A stretch of DNA of 41,631 nucleotides from Lentisphaerota bacterium. Its GTDB lineage: Bacteria > Verrucomicrobiota > Kiritimatiellia > CAIQIC01 > Lenti-01. The position numbers and the translations under genes are program-made. Where the stretch lies: NCBI GenBank assembly GCA_012514035.1, contig JAAZBB010000041.1, forward strand, positions 1-41,631. Direction: 5' to 3'. This document shows positions 34,038 to 41,631 of this stretch, in pieces; position 1 is the stretch's first letter; each line of letters starts with the position of its first letter. The notes beneath the pieces are model-generated. The model worked only from the letters and a program-made list of their open reading frames with translations. It did no database searches and had not been told where the DNA came from.

Positions 34038-35236
34038 GGAACGGGGGCCTCGGCAGCCGCGGTTTGGGGTTCGGGTTCCCGGGGCGCCGTCAGCAGGCGA
34101 ATCCGCTGGTCATCCCTCTGGAAGTTCAGCTGGATGCGGGTTCCTCCCGGCCGGCTGTCCACCAGCACGGTTCCCCCATGGTCCCGCACAATGCGTTGCA
34201 CAATCATCAGGCCCAGACCGTGGCCGTCGGCCTTTGTGGAGTGGAACGGCTCGAAGAGATCGCTCATCTGCCCCGAGGAAATGCCTGATCCGGTATCGAG
34301 GAATATGGCCCCGACCATCCGGTCGGATGTCTCAAAGGAAATGCGCAGGACCCCGCCACCGGCCATCGCCTGGATGGCATTGCGGATCACGTTGAAAAAA
34401 GCCTGCCGAACCTGGCCGCGATCAACCCAGGCCGTAGGCAATCCCTCCGCCGGCTCGATTTCCACGACCACTTTGCGGTCTTGGATCTCCGCCGCCAGCG
34501 TCGCGAGCGTTTCGTCCACGATCTCCGGCAATGAACTGGGTTCGAACGTCGGCAGGCTGGGACGGATGGCCTTCAGAAATTGCGAAAGGATCCGGTCCAG
34601 TCGTTCGATTTCCCCGCGCGCCACATCCAGCAGCTCCTTGAAGGGTGCGCGTTGCTCCTCCGGCAGCGTACGCAGGCCGCGGTCCATGAGTTGCAGGTGG
34701 ATCGTCAGCGAATTCAACGGATTTCCGATTTCATGCGCCACTCCGGCGGCCAGCATCAGGAGCGCATTCAGCCGCTCGGACTCAACGAGTTCCGCCGCGT
34801 GATTCCGTTCCCCGGTCACATCCCGCAAAATGATCACCACCCACGGGCGGTGGTCCGCCGGATTCTCCAGCGGGGCCAGATAGACCGCCAGAAACCGGTG
34901 TTCAGGATAGGAAATCTCAATTTCGCGGCTGGCGACCCGCGCCCATTCCTTTTCTTCCAGGCCCAGCAAGCGCTCCCATTCGATACCGGACACAAAGCGC
35001 TGCAGGGGCTGGCCGGAGACGGTGGCCTCGTCCAGGCCCAGCAGCCGGCAGGCGCCCCGGTTTGCGTACCCGATGCGACCTTCCGAGTCGAGCACCACAA
35101 TGCCTTCGCGCAAGGCGTGGAAGATCGTCTCCAGCAAGCCGCGCTCCGAGGCCAGCCGCAGGAACTGGGCTTGCACACTGCCGGGATCCAGCCTGTCCAG
35201 CCGTTCGATCAACTTGTTCCAAAACGCCGATTTCAT
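34034..35236 (-). CDS. PAS-domain sensor histidine kinase
   Basis: 400 residues, cytoplasmic, with no transmembrane helix. One PAS domain (about 34-145: LLETIFHALREGIVVLDSEGRIGYANRGACRLLGL) is followed by a DHp helix with the phospho-His H168 in LAAGVAHEIGNPLNSLTIHLQL and a HATPase_c domain (NVIRNAIQAMAGGG, LDTGSGISSGQMSDLFEPFHSTKADGHGLGLMIVQRI). This is the NtrB/AtoS type that pairs with NtrC-like regulators. The frame is open well beyond 35236, but upstream sequence is a Gly/Leu shadow of the opposite Lys-rich gene. ATG at 35242 or 35236; no ribosome site separates them. Confidence 0.92.
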
Positions 35237-35363
35237 GAACATTCGCGGTCTGCCGCACCGGGTACTCTCCACAATGCAGCCAACGGCCGCAAACAAAAAA
35301 ACGCGCGCAATTCGGTCACTCCCCACTTGACGCATGGCCTGACCCGTGAGAACAGTTAGGCAT

Positions 35364-35417
35364 GGTGAGCGCAGACTCACCCCTTTGGTGAGAAGTCTGC
35401 AACCGGAGTCTGGAACC
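35364..35417 (+). promoter_or_regulatory. Leader with mutually exclusive hairpins before the zinc-ribbon gene
   Basis: CTCACC (35376-35381) can pair with GGTGAG on its left (35364-35369) or right (35387-35392). The right pairing is extended by GCAGACT (35371-35377) with AGTCTGC (35394-35400). AGTCTG-AACC is repeated at 35395-35417. This switch-like arrangement could affect translation or transcription of the next gene; no known riboswitch class is recognised. Confidence 0.4.
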
Positions 35418-35431
35418 AACGAGGTGTCGCC

Positions 35432-35965
35432 ATGAACATGGAAGAAGAGGAATTCAGCCCCTACGGCGCCTTCAGCAGTGGATGCGACATCCATGGTGAG
35501 GACTTTCTGCGCGAGTGCACCATGTGTGGGATTGAATTCTGCGCCGCCTGCTTCCCGAATTCCGCCCTCTGTTCCGACTGCGCCGCCCAGGGAGATCTCG
35601 ATCTCGAAGACGATCCCCCCTCCGAGGAAGACAAGGAACTGCTCCTGCTCGGTGATTTGCCCGATGACGAAGTCGAGGCGACAGAAACCCCGCTCCCTGC
35701 GCCCCCCCCGGGGACAAAATCCGTGGCGCCCCCCAAGGCCAAGGCAGTCCCCAAAGCCAAGCCCGCCGGCAAATCCAAGGCGGGCAAGGCGAAGGTCCAA
35801 CCGCAACCCAAGGTCAAACCCAAGGCCAAGCCAAAAGCCCCACCCAGGGCAAAAGCCAAGCCCAAGCAGAAAGCCAAGGCCAAACCCAAAGTGAAAACCA
35901 AGCCGAAGGTTTTCCCGAAACACAAAGCCAAGGCGACGCCCGCACGCAAGCCGCGCAAACGCTGA
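35432..35965 (+). CDS. Zinc-ribbon/B-box-like protein with histone-H1-like Lys-rich tail
   Basis: 177 residues. The N-terminal half has a zinc-binding array C18, H21, C29, C32, C37, C40, C47, C50 (CDIHGEDFLRECTMCGIEFC..C..CSDC), similar to B-box-type fingers. A short acidic linker (about 54-80) leads to about 90 residues of Lys/Pro/Ala repeats (KPKAKPKAPPRAKAKPKQK), like histone H1 or bacterial Hc1/AlgP tails. Probably binds nucleic acid or acidic protein through the tail; the finger would bind another protein. GAGGTG precedes the ATG. Followed by miaB after 19 bases, so likely cotranscribed. Confidence 0.75.
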   Translation: MNMEEEEFSPYGAFSSGCDIHGEDFLRECTMCGIEFCAACFPNSALCSDCAAQGDLDLEDDPPSEEDKELLLLGDLPDDEVEATETPLPAPPPGTKSVAPPKAKAVPKAKPAGKSKAGKAKVQPQPKVKPKAKPKAPPRAKAKPKQKAKAKPKVKTKPKVFPKHKAKATPARKPRKR

Positions 35966-35984
35966 TCTCCGGCCGATCCCGCGA

Positions 35985-37304
35985 TTGCACCCTTTGATCC
36001 CCTTGACCTACCATCTCTGGACCATCGGGTGCCAGATGAACGAGGCCGACGCCCTGCGCGCCGCTGCCTTGCTGGAACGCGCCGGTCTGCAGCCAGTGGC
36101 CCACGCCCGCGAGGCCGACTTTCTGCTGTTGAACAGTTGCGTTGTCCGCCAGCAGGCCGAAGACAAGATTCTCGGACGTCTCCGCTACGTGGCCGAACTC
36201 AAACGGCGGCGCCCGGAGATCCGCATCGCCCTGATGGGCTGCCTCGTGGGCCGCAATCCCGCCGAACGGGCCAGCTTCGCCGCGCGGTTTCCGTTTGTTG
36301 ACCTGTTCCTGCCGCCCTCGGATCTGGAACCCTTGTACCTATTCCTGCAGGCGCAAGGCTGTCCCCCCGCTCTGACGCCAGCGGCTTCAGACATCCCGCC
36401 GCTGCCGGATTCCCGGTCCGGGCATGCCATCCTCGCCCATCTGCCCGTGATGCTGGGCTGCTCCCAGGCCTGCACCTATTGTGTCATTCCCTATCGCCGC
36501 GGCGGGGAGCATTCCCGCCCGGCGGCCGAGATTCTGGCCGATGCCCGGGCCATGGCCTCCCGCGGCATCCGGGAGATCATCCTCCTGGGGCAGATCGTGG
36601 ACCGCTACGGCCTGGATCGTCCCGGCGAAATCCGGTTGCCGGAACTGCTCCGGCAGGTGACGAGCGTGCCCGGCATCGCACGGGTGCGATTCCTCACCAG
36701 CCATCCGCTCTGGTTCACCGATGAACTGATCGAGACCATGGCCACCGTTCCCGGCCTCTGCCCGTATGTGGAACTACCCGTCCAGGCCGGCTCCGACGCC
36801 GTCCTGACCGCCATGCGCCGGGGCTACACCGCGGCCGACTTTGAAACCCTCATCGCCAAAATCCGCGCCGCCATTCCCCGCGTCGGCCTGTCCACCGACA
36901 TGATCGTGGGCTTCCCCGGCGAAACCGAAGCGCAATTCGAGGAGAGCATGGCCCTCATGCGCCGGATCAATCCCGACATGATCCGCATCGCCAAATACTC
37001 TCCCCGTCCCCTCACCTATTCCGCGCGGCATCTGCCGGATAACGTATCCGATGCCGAAAAGGAGCGCCGGCGGGTGGCCATGGAGCGGCAACTGCGCTCC
37101 ATGCTTACGGAAAAAAACGCCCCCCTGCTGGGCCAAACCGTCGAAATTCTCGTCGAACGCGTTGAAAAAAACGGCCGCCGCCATGGTCGCACCCCGGATT
37201 ACAAGCCGGTATTCATCGTAGGTTCCGCCGCCGACCCCGGCGATTTGATTCAAGTCCGCATCACCTGGGCCGGTCCCTTCAGCCTCATCGCCCAGGCCCG
37301 GTAA
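35985..37304 (+). CDS. miaB: tRNA-i6A37 methylthiotransferase MiaB-like
   Basis: 439-residue radical-SAM methylthiotransferase adding a methylthio group at A37 of tRNAs. The UPF0004 domain carries cluster cysteines C16 (TIGCQMNEAD), C52 (NSCVVRQQAEDK) and C86 (MGCLVG). The radical-SAM CxxxCxxC is C159, C163, C166 (LGCSQACTYCVIPYRRG), and a C-terminal TRAM domain (EILVERVEKNGRRHGRTPDYKPVFI) is present. The only plausible start before the first Cys is TTG (35985; TTG 35994 also possible), as no ATG or GTG lies there. No clear ribosome site. MiaB rather than MtaB/RimO fits TIGCQMNEAD. Whether miaA is nearby cannot be seen. Confidence 0.88.
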   Translation: MHPLIPLTYHLWTIGCQMNEADALRAAALLERAGLQPVAHAREADFLLLNSCVVRQQAEDKILGRLRYVAELKRRRPEIRIALMGCLVGRNPAERASFAARFPFVDLFLPPSDLEPLYLFLQAQGCPPALTPAASDIPPLPDSRSGHAILAHLPVMLGCSQACTYCVIPYRRGGEHSRPAAEILADARAMASRGIREIILLGQIVDRYGLDRPGEIRLPELLRQVTSVPGIARVRFLTSHPLWFTDELIETMATVPGLCPYVELPVQAGSDAVLTAMRRGYTAADFETLIAKIRAAIPRVGLSTDMIVGFPGETEAQFEESMALMRRINPDMIRIAKYSPRPLTYSARHLPDNVSDAEKERRRVAMERQLRSMLTEKNAPLLGQTVEILVERVEKNGRRHGRTPDYKPVFIVGSAADPGDLIQVRITWAGPFSLIAQAR

Positions 37305-37341
37305 GCCGTCCGCGGCCACGGATGCCGCCTGCGTTTCCACG

Positions 37342-37527
37342 ACCCGGCAAGGGCGCATCCCCGTTGCATTGACAACGATCGGCCAAATTTGGAGTGCGGC
37401 GGGAAGCGAAGCTCGGCGAGCGCCATGCAGCCAAGCACCTTGTCTCCGCACTCCAAAATCGCCAACCATGGGAGACGGCGGTTCGATTCCGGGCGGTCAA
37501 TGAAACGGGGATGCGCCTACCCGGCAA
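37342..37527. mobile_element. MITE-like element with 22-bp terminal inverted repeats
   Basis: Terminal repeats at 37352-37373 and 37496-37517 match at 21 of 22 positions in inverted order (GGCGCATCCCCGTT at the outer end). Direct repeats ACCCGGCAA flank it exactly (37342-37350 and 37519-37527), like a 9-base target duplication. Inside, TTTGGAGTGCGG (37388-37399) and its reverse complement (37446-37457) form a second dyad, and GCTCG-G-CGAGC another. There is no coding capacity. It lies between miaB and the large secreted-protein gene. Confidence 0.65.
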
Positions 37528-37595
37528 CGCCCGGCATCCCGTACTTGCGTTTTCCGGGAAAAGGCGCATTCTAAACGGCCGACCAAGTTGGCTGC

Positions 37596-40500
37596 GTGCA
37601 ACACCCGTTCCTCCATCCCTGCGGTCTTGTACAGTGGACATTGTGCATCGCGGCCGGGTGGGTGGGGTTTGGACCTGTCATCCAGCCGGCGGCGGCGCGC
37701 GAAGTGCGCGTCGCCACCTACAACATCCTCAACGGCACCGGGCAAGTCGGCAGCGATGCCTATAACGCAACCCGGGCCGTGCTGGGCCGCATGGATGCCG
37801 ATATCGTCTGCTTCCAGGAACTGTACGCGACCACCTACGCCGCCTGGACCAACATGGCGGCCGAATTGGGCTATCCTTATACGGCGATGGGCGGCAACAA
37901 TTCCACGGCCGACAGTTACTATCTCGGCTACTTCAGCCGTTTTCCGATCCTTGCCACCAACGCCGTGACGTCCCCGCCCGGCGCAAATGAACTGACCCGC
38001 CTGCCGTTCCGTGCCGTGGTCGACGTGCCCGACACCCAGCGGCCCCTTGTCCTGTGGACCATGCACCACAAGGCCAGCAGCGGCAGCATCGACAAGTTCC
38101 GGCGGGCCATTGAAGCCTATCGCATCGGGCAAGACATCCATGCCTATCTGGCGGACCATCCCGACCACGTCGAATACGTGCTGACCGGCGACATGAACGA
38201 AGACATCCGCGATTACCAGGCTCCGGCTCAGTTCACCTCCCAGCCATCCGGCGCACCGGGATATTATGTGCTGGGTTCCGACATCACCTTCCCGGTCCCC
38301 TACGCAACCTTTCCGACCGACCGCTACGCCGACGCCGGGGCCGGATTGCTGCACATGCCGGCCTTCTGGGAAGACTCCGCCACCCCGGTTACCCGGCCGG
38401 AATCAGGCCGCCAACTCGATTATGTCTTTCTCAGCCCGGCGCTGATGGCCAGCCCGCTGGGCTCACCGCAGGCCGAGGTCTACTATTCCGAGACGGACCT
38501 CGGCGGCGGCCTGCCCAAAGCCGGCGCCCCACTGCCTGCCGGGACCTGCGCCGCTTCCTCGGACCATCTGCCCATCTTCGTGGACCTGCACATGGCGGAC
38601 TTCAGTGCCGTGCTGCCCTCTGCCACCTTTGCGGCGACCGGCGAGGTAGGCGGACCGTTCGAGCCCGAATACCAGACCTACACCGTCACCGAAACCAACG
38701 GCGTTGACTCTCTCTGGTTCGTGGAAGCCGATGTGGACTGGCTCGGAGTGGATATCCACGAATTCAACCTGTCGCCGCACGCAGCCATCGAGGTCGATGT
38801 CTTCTTGAATGCCTCTGCCGCGGCCCTCCCGCCCGGCATCCATGCCGGCGCGGTCCTGTTCTGGAATGAAACTTTCGAGCAGATGGAAACCCGCCAAGTG
38901 GTGCTGACCATTCGCGATACCCTGGCTATCGGCCCGGCAGACGGCCTCGCCGCCGTCGGCAATCCCGGCGGACCGTTCAGTCCCGCCGAAAAGATTTTTG
39001 TCATATCCAACAAACAAGCCGCTGTCATGGCCTTCACGGCCACCGGCACGGAGAGCTGGCTGACGCTTTCGCCCGCCAACGGGCAGCTCCAGGGCGGGGA
39101 AGCGGTCGAGGTCACCGTGGCCCTGAATGCCAACGCCGCGGCCCTCCCCGTCGGCCAATATTCCGACACCGTGGTCATCTCCAACCAGACCACCGGCCTC
39201 ATTCACCAACGCCCCGTCACCCTTTCCATCATCCGCCCCCTGTGCGATGCCGTGGACCGCTGCGATCTGCCCTGGACCACAGGCGGCGACGCCGATTGGT
39301 TCCATCAAACCAACACTTCCGCTGACGGCGTGGATGCCGCCCAGAGCGGCGCCATCGGCCCCTCCCAGCATACCTGGCTGGAAACCACAGTCACCGGGCC
39401 CGTGAACGTCCATTTCCACTGGAAGACTTCCTGCCGCAGTTCCCATTATCTGCGATGGCATGTCGATGGCTCCCCCGTCACCTCGATTTCCGGTCAAACG
39501 GAATGGACCAATCGAATGCAGGAACTCGCGGCCGGCCCCCATACCCTCCGCTGGGTCTTTACGAACACAACAACCGCGCCGGAGGGATCAAACGCCGTCT
39601 GGGTGGATCAGGTCGTCCTGGATTACCTGACGGCCACGCCATCCGCGACCTGGTATCCATCCGGCTTGCCCGGCGGACCCTTCTCCGCCGCCACGCGGGA
39701 ATATGTCCTCACCAATGCCGGTCCGGAAGCCATCACCTGGTCCGCCGCGCCCAATGCCGATTGGCTCACAATTCTTCCTGGCGACGGCGTACTGGAATCC
39801 GGCGCCAGCACCACGGTCCTGGTCATGCTGAATGAGGAAGCGGATGTGCTGCCCGTCGGCTCCCACTCCGGAGGGATAACCTTTTCCAATCAGACCACTG
39901 GCACAACCTTCCAGCGGCAGGTCTGGCTCAACATCCAGGACTATCTGGTCATCTCCCCGTCCTATCTGTGGTTCGAAGGCTTCGCTGGCGGGCCGCCGCC
40001 CCCCGCGCAATACCTGACCGTCTCCAACAGCGGCCCTGATTCTGCCGAATGGTCCATCACCCCATCCACCAATTGGGCCACGGCAACCCCCGCCGACGGA
40101 CTCCTCGCTCCCGGGGAAACCGTTGCCGTGGAAGTCGCCATTTCCTCCGCCACCAACATGCTACGGCCCGGCTGGCTCTATCTCGAACTCGCTTTTTCCA
40201 ATATCACGACCGAAATCCTCCAGTACCGAATCGTCTATCTCTCCCTCGCGGAACCGTTGGCGGCCAGCGCCAGTGCCAGTGCAATCTCCGGCCCCGTTGG
40301 CGGACCGTTCAGTCCCGGGGCCATCACCTTCACCCTGACCAACCAGAGCCCCGTTGCCCAAACCTGGTCGGCGGCCGACAACGCGAACTGGCTGGCGCTG
40401 GACCACACCGGCGGGACCCTCGCCGGTCACAGCGCCACCGCCATCACCGCCACCATCAACGCCAACGCCAGCAGCCTGCCCATGGGCAGCTACTCCGCCG

Positions 40501-41366
40501 GCGTCGTATTTTCCAATCCGGCGACCGGGTCCCGCATCGAGCACCTGCTCACGCTCTCCGCCGGCATTGTCTTCTGCGAGGCCCTCGAAGCCTGCGATCG
40601 GGAATGGACCCTGGGCGGCACCGCCCCCTGGCAGTATCAAACCAATGTCACCCACGACGGCGCCGACGCGGCTGTCAGCGGCCCCGTTGGCAACAGCCAG
40701 GAAAGCTGGATGCAGACGGTCGCGCCCGGTCCGGGCACCCTCTCCTTCTGGTGGAAGGTCAGTTCCGAAAGCAACTGGGACTTCCTGGAGTTCTGGATTG
40801 ATCAGGTCCGCACCAACCGCATTTCCGGCGACGTCGATTGGCACGTGCAATCCTATGAACTCGGCCCCGGCGAACATTCCCTCGCCTGGCGCTATGTCAA
40901 GGACGGCAGCGTGTCCAATGGCACCGACCGAGGCTGGGTCGATTTCGTCACGTGGAGCCCTGCCCGTACGGCCATGGGCGTGCCCATCGCCTGGTACCAG
41001 CGCTTCGGCCTGGCACCCGCCCAGAACCAAACCTGGGATGACCTGGACTGGCTGCCTGCCGCAAGCACTGTTCCCAACTGGTTCCAATATCGTGCCGGGC
41101 TCGATCCGACGGATCCGGAAGACAGCTTCCGGGTACGCGCCATCCAGCAACCGGCCGGCGAACCTGTCCGACTCGAGTGGTGGGGCGGCACCAACGGCCC
41201 GGCCACCCCCTATCTCATCCAAAGCACACTGGATCTCCAGCACGGCCCATGGGAACCCATCGGCACCAGCCCACGAGTGCCCGGATGGAATATCTGGACC
41301 AACGACGCGCCCCCCGAAGCCATGCGCTACTTCCGCATCCTCGCCCCGACGGACCCCGCGCCATAG
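37596..41366 (+). CDS. Secreted endonuclease/exonuclease/phosphatase with Ig-like repeats
   Basis: 1256 residues. A signal peptide (hydrophobic 10-30, cleavage near AAA|R at 34-35) is followed by an EEP domain (36-335) with N43 (TYNIL), E75 (CFQE), H157/H158, D199 and N201 (TGDMNED), and D323-H324 (SSDHLPIF). All catalytic groups are present, so it could cleave nucleic acid or phosphodiesters. Then come Ig/BACON-like repeats with a GGPF-type signature (here GGPF or GGPP): two (336-548), a jelly-roll/MAM-like unit (549-678), three more (679-991) and a second jelly-roll unit (992-1122). A C-terminal unit (1123-1256) follows, with DPTDPEDSF. Start is GTG. It probably acts outside the cell. Confidence 0.85.
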   Translation: MQHPFLHPCGLVQWTLCIAAGWVGFGPVIQPAAAREVRVATYNILNGTGQVGSDAYNATRAVLGRMDADIVCFQELYATTYAAWTNMAAELGYPYTAMGGNNSTADSYYLGYFSRFPILATNAVTSPPGANELTRLPFRAVVDVPDTQRPLVLWTMHHKASSGSIDKFRRAIEAYRIGQDIHAYLADHPDHVEYVLTGDMNEDIRDYQAPAQFTSQPSGAPGYYVLGSDITFPVPYATFPTDRYADAGAGLLHMPAFWEDSATPVTRPESGRQLDYVFLSPALMASPLGSPQAEVYYSETDLGGGLPKAGAPLPAGTCAASSDHLPIFVDLHMADFSAVLPSATFAATGEVGGPFEPEYQTYTVTETNGVDSLWFVEADVDWLGVDIHEFNLSPHAAIEVDVFLNASAAALPPGIHAGAVLFWNETFEQMETRQVVLTIRDTLAIGPADGLAAVGNPGGPFSPAEKIFVISNKQAAVMAFTATGTESWLTLSPANGQLQGGEAVEVTVALNANAAALPVGQYSDTVVISNQTTGLIHQRPVTLSIIRPLCDAVDRCDLPWTTGGDADWFHQTNTSADGVDAAQSGAIGPSQHTWLETTVTGPVNVHFHWKTSCRSSHYLRWHVDGSPVTSISGQTEWTNRMQELAAGPHTLRWVFTNTTTAPEGSNAVWVDQVVLDYLTATPSATWYPSGLPGGPFSAATREYVLTNAGPEAITWSAAPNADWLTILPGDGVLESGASTTVLVMLNEEADVLPVGSHSGGITFSNQTTGTTFQRQVWLNIQDYLVISPSYLWFEGFAGGPPPPAQYLTVSNSGPDSAEWSITPSTNWATATPADGLLAPGETVAVEVAISSATNMLRPGWLYLELAFSNITTEILQYRIVYLSLAEPLAASASASAISGPVGGPFSPGAITFTLTNQSPVAQTWSAADNANWLALDHTGGTLAGHSATAITATINANASSLPMGSYSAGVVFSNPATGSRIEHLLTLSAGIVFCEALEACDREWTLGGTAPWQYQTNVTHDGADAAVSGPVGNSQESWMQTVAPGPGTLSFWWKVSSESNWDFLEFWIDQVRTNRISGDVDWHVQSYELGPGEHSLAWRYVKDGSVSNGTDRGWVDFVTWSPARTAMGVPIAWYQRFGLAPAQNQTWDDLDWLPAASTVPNWFQYRAGLDPTDPEDSFRVRAIQQPAGEPVRLEWWGGTNGPATPYLIQSTLDLQHGPWEPIGTSPRVPGWNIWTNDAPPEAMRYFRILAPTDPAP
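38605..40570 (+). repeat. Five GGPF-type Ig-like repeats in the secreted EEP protein
   Basis: Repeat units of about 105 residues start near 38605, 38920, 39630, 39945 and 40258. Each has a GGPF (one has GGPP) near the start, T(L/V)TN, W at the second strand, NWL or SWL, G.L..G....V.V..N..A..LP.G, and a final FSN-TTG strand. They diverge at DNA level. Between units two and three sits the first jelly-roll module (39240-39630). Confidence 0.7.
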
Positions 41367-41404
41367 CATGCGGGCGATCCAATTCTCAAGCCGGCGAACT
41401 GTAG

Positions 41405-41435
41405 ACGCGACGCCCTTGTCGCGTTTTGTTTTTTT
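41405..41435 (+). terminator. Intrinsic terminator after the secreted EEP gene
   Basis: Stem ACGCGAC (41405-41411), loop GCCCTT, stem GTCGCGT (41418-41424), followed by TTTGTTTTTTT. Confidence 0.9.
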
Positions 41436-41508
41436 CAACCGACAACAGCCGCCACCTCACCGCGGTGGCCTACAGCATCATCCCGACATGGCCCCGGCCG
41501 CCGGCCGG

Positions 41509-41537
41509 TTGACATTCCCACCCGCTTCCCGTACATT
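41509..41537 (+). promoter_or_regulatory. Promoter of the tRNA-Met gene
   Basis: TTGACA (41509-41514), 17-base spacer, TACATT (41532-41537). The tRNA begins 17 bases after the -10, giving about 10 bases of leader. Confidence 0.65.
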
Positions 41538-41554
41538 CCCTCCCCGTTGTTCCC

Positions 41555-41630
41555 GGCGGGATAGCTCAGTTGGCAGAGCGGAGGACTCATAAGCCTTAGG
41601 TCACCGGTTCGACCCCGGTTCCCGCCACCA
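41555..41630 (+). tRNA. tRNA with CAU anticodon (elongator Met, or Ile2)
   Basis: 76 bases with encoded CCA (41628-41630). Acceptor GGCGGGA pairs with TCCCGCC, the D-stem is GCTC/GAGC, and the T-arm is ACCGG-TTCGACC-CCGGT. Anticodon CAU (loop CTCATAA). It has a normal pair at 1-72, so it is not the initiator. The anticodon stem GAGGA/GCCTT has a G-U pair at 27-43 and an A-G mismatch at 31-39. Met and lysidine-modified Ile2 tRNAs cannot be told apart reliably from this alone. Confidence 0.93.
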
Positions 41631-41631
41631 C

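Noticed and set aside
37480-37490. T-loop-like GGTTCGATTCC as part of a tRNA
   Set aside because: No acceptor, D-arm or anticodon arm flanks it and the T-stem is only partly paired. It lies inside the MITE-like element.

Overview
The window is GC-rich bacterial chromosomal DNA, gene-dense and mostly housekeeping. Menaquinone synthesis (MenA), Lys/Ala-rich basic tails, a very large secreted protein built from GGPF-type Ig-like repeats, and many weakly recognisable hypotheticals suggest the PVC superphylum, most likely a Kiritimatiellota/Verrucomicrobiota-type organism. That assignment comes from gene style, not from a phylogenetic marker search, and is moderate at best.

Layout. 1-3: start codon of a gene leaving the window leftward. 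320-2908 (minus): NTF2-like membrane protein, menA and an M20 peptidase in a tight operon. 2992-5922 (plus): khpB/jag, a SurA/PrsA-like PPIase lipoprotein and a LEA/apolipoprotein-like lipoprotein; the last two end in the same GNRA-loop terminator. 6068-13146 (plus): an orphan transketolase-like TPP enzyme, nadA, a uracil-type permease, tRNA-Leu(UAA), a membrane-anchored unknown, an ABM monooxygenase and an Fe-dependent alcohol dehydrogenase. 13260-14037: a decayed Na+/Ca2+ exchanger pseudogene. 14165-15559: thrC. 15847-21272 (minus): ATP-cone/uridine-kinase fusion, rpoD, TPR protein, gltA, rpmB. 21359-29722 (minus): aroB, a nuclease-like unknown, dprA, topA, xerC-like recombinase, DJ-1 protein, methyltransferase and queH, nearly without gaps. 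30112-35242 (minus): PAS histidine kinase, NtrC-type regulator, ArnT/PMT-like membrane glycosyltransferase and aroD. 35432-41630 (plus): zinc-ribbon/Lys-rich protein, miaB, a MITE-like element, a 1256-residue secreted endonuclease/phosphatase with five Ig-like repeats, and tRNA-Met(CAU).

Regulation and structure. Several genes without a Shine-Dalgarno site (thrC, the transketolase-like gene, aroB, the menA operon) have a -35/-10 pair placed so that transcription would start within a few bases of the ATG, so leaderless mRNAs seem common here. Genes inside operons usually carry AGGAG-type sites. Three sequence structures are not explained by genes: a 168-bp element with 22-bp terminal inverted repeats and 9-bp flanking direct repeats (37342-37527), an almost pure A/T nested dyad (29925-30013), and a perfect 24-bp A/T-rich palindrome (15680-15703). 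I did not find a defence system, CRISPR array, prophage or biosynthetic cluster. The best candidates for undescribed biology are the orphan transketolase-like enzyme, the TopA with a repeat-built C-terminus, and the MITE-like element.
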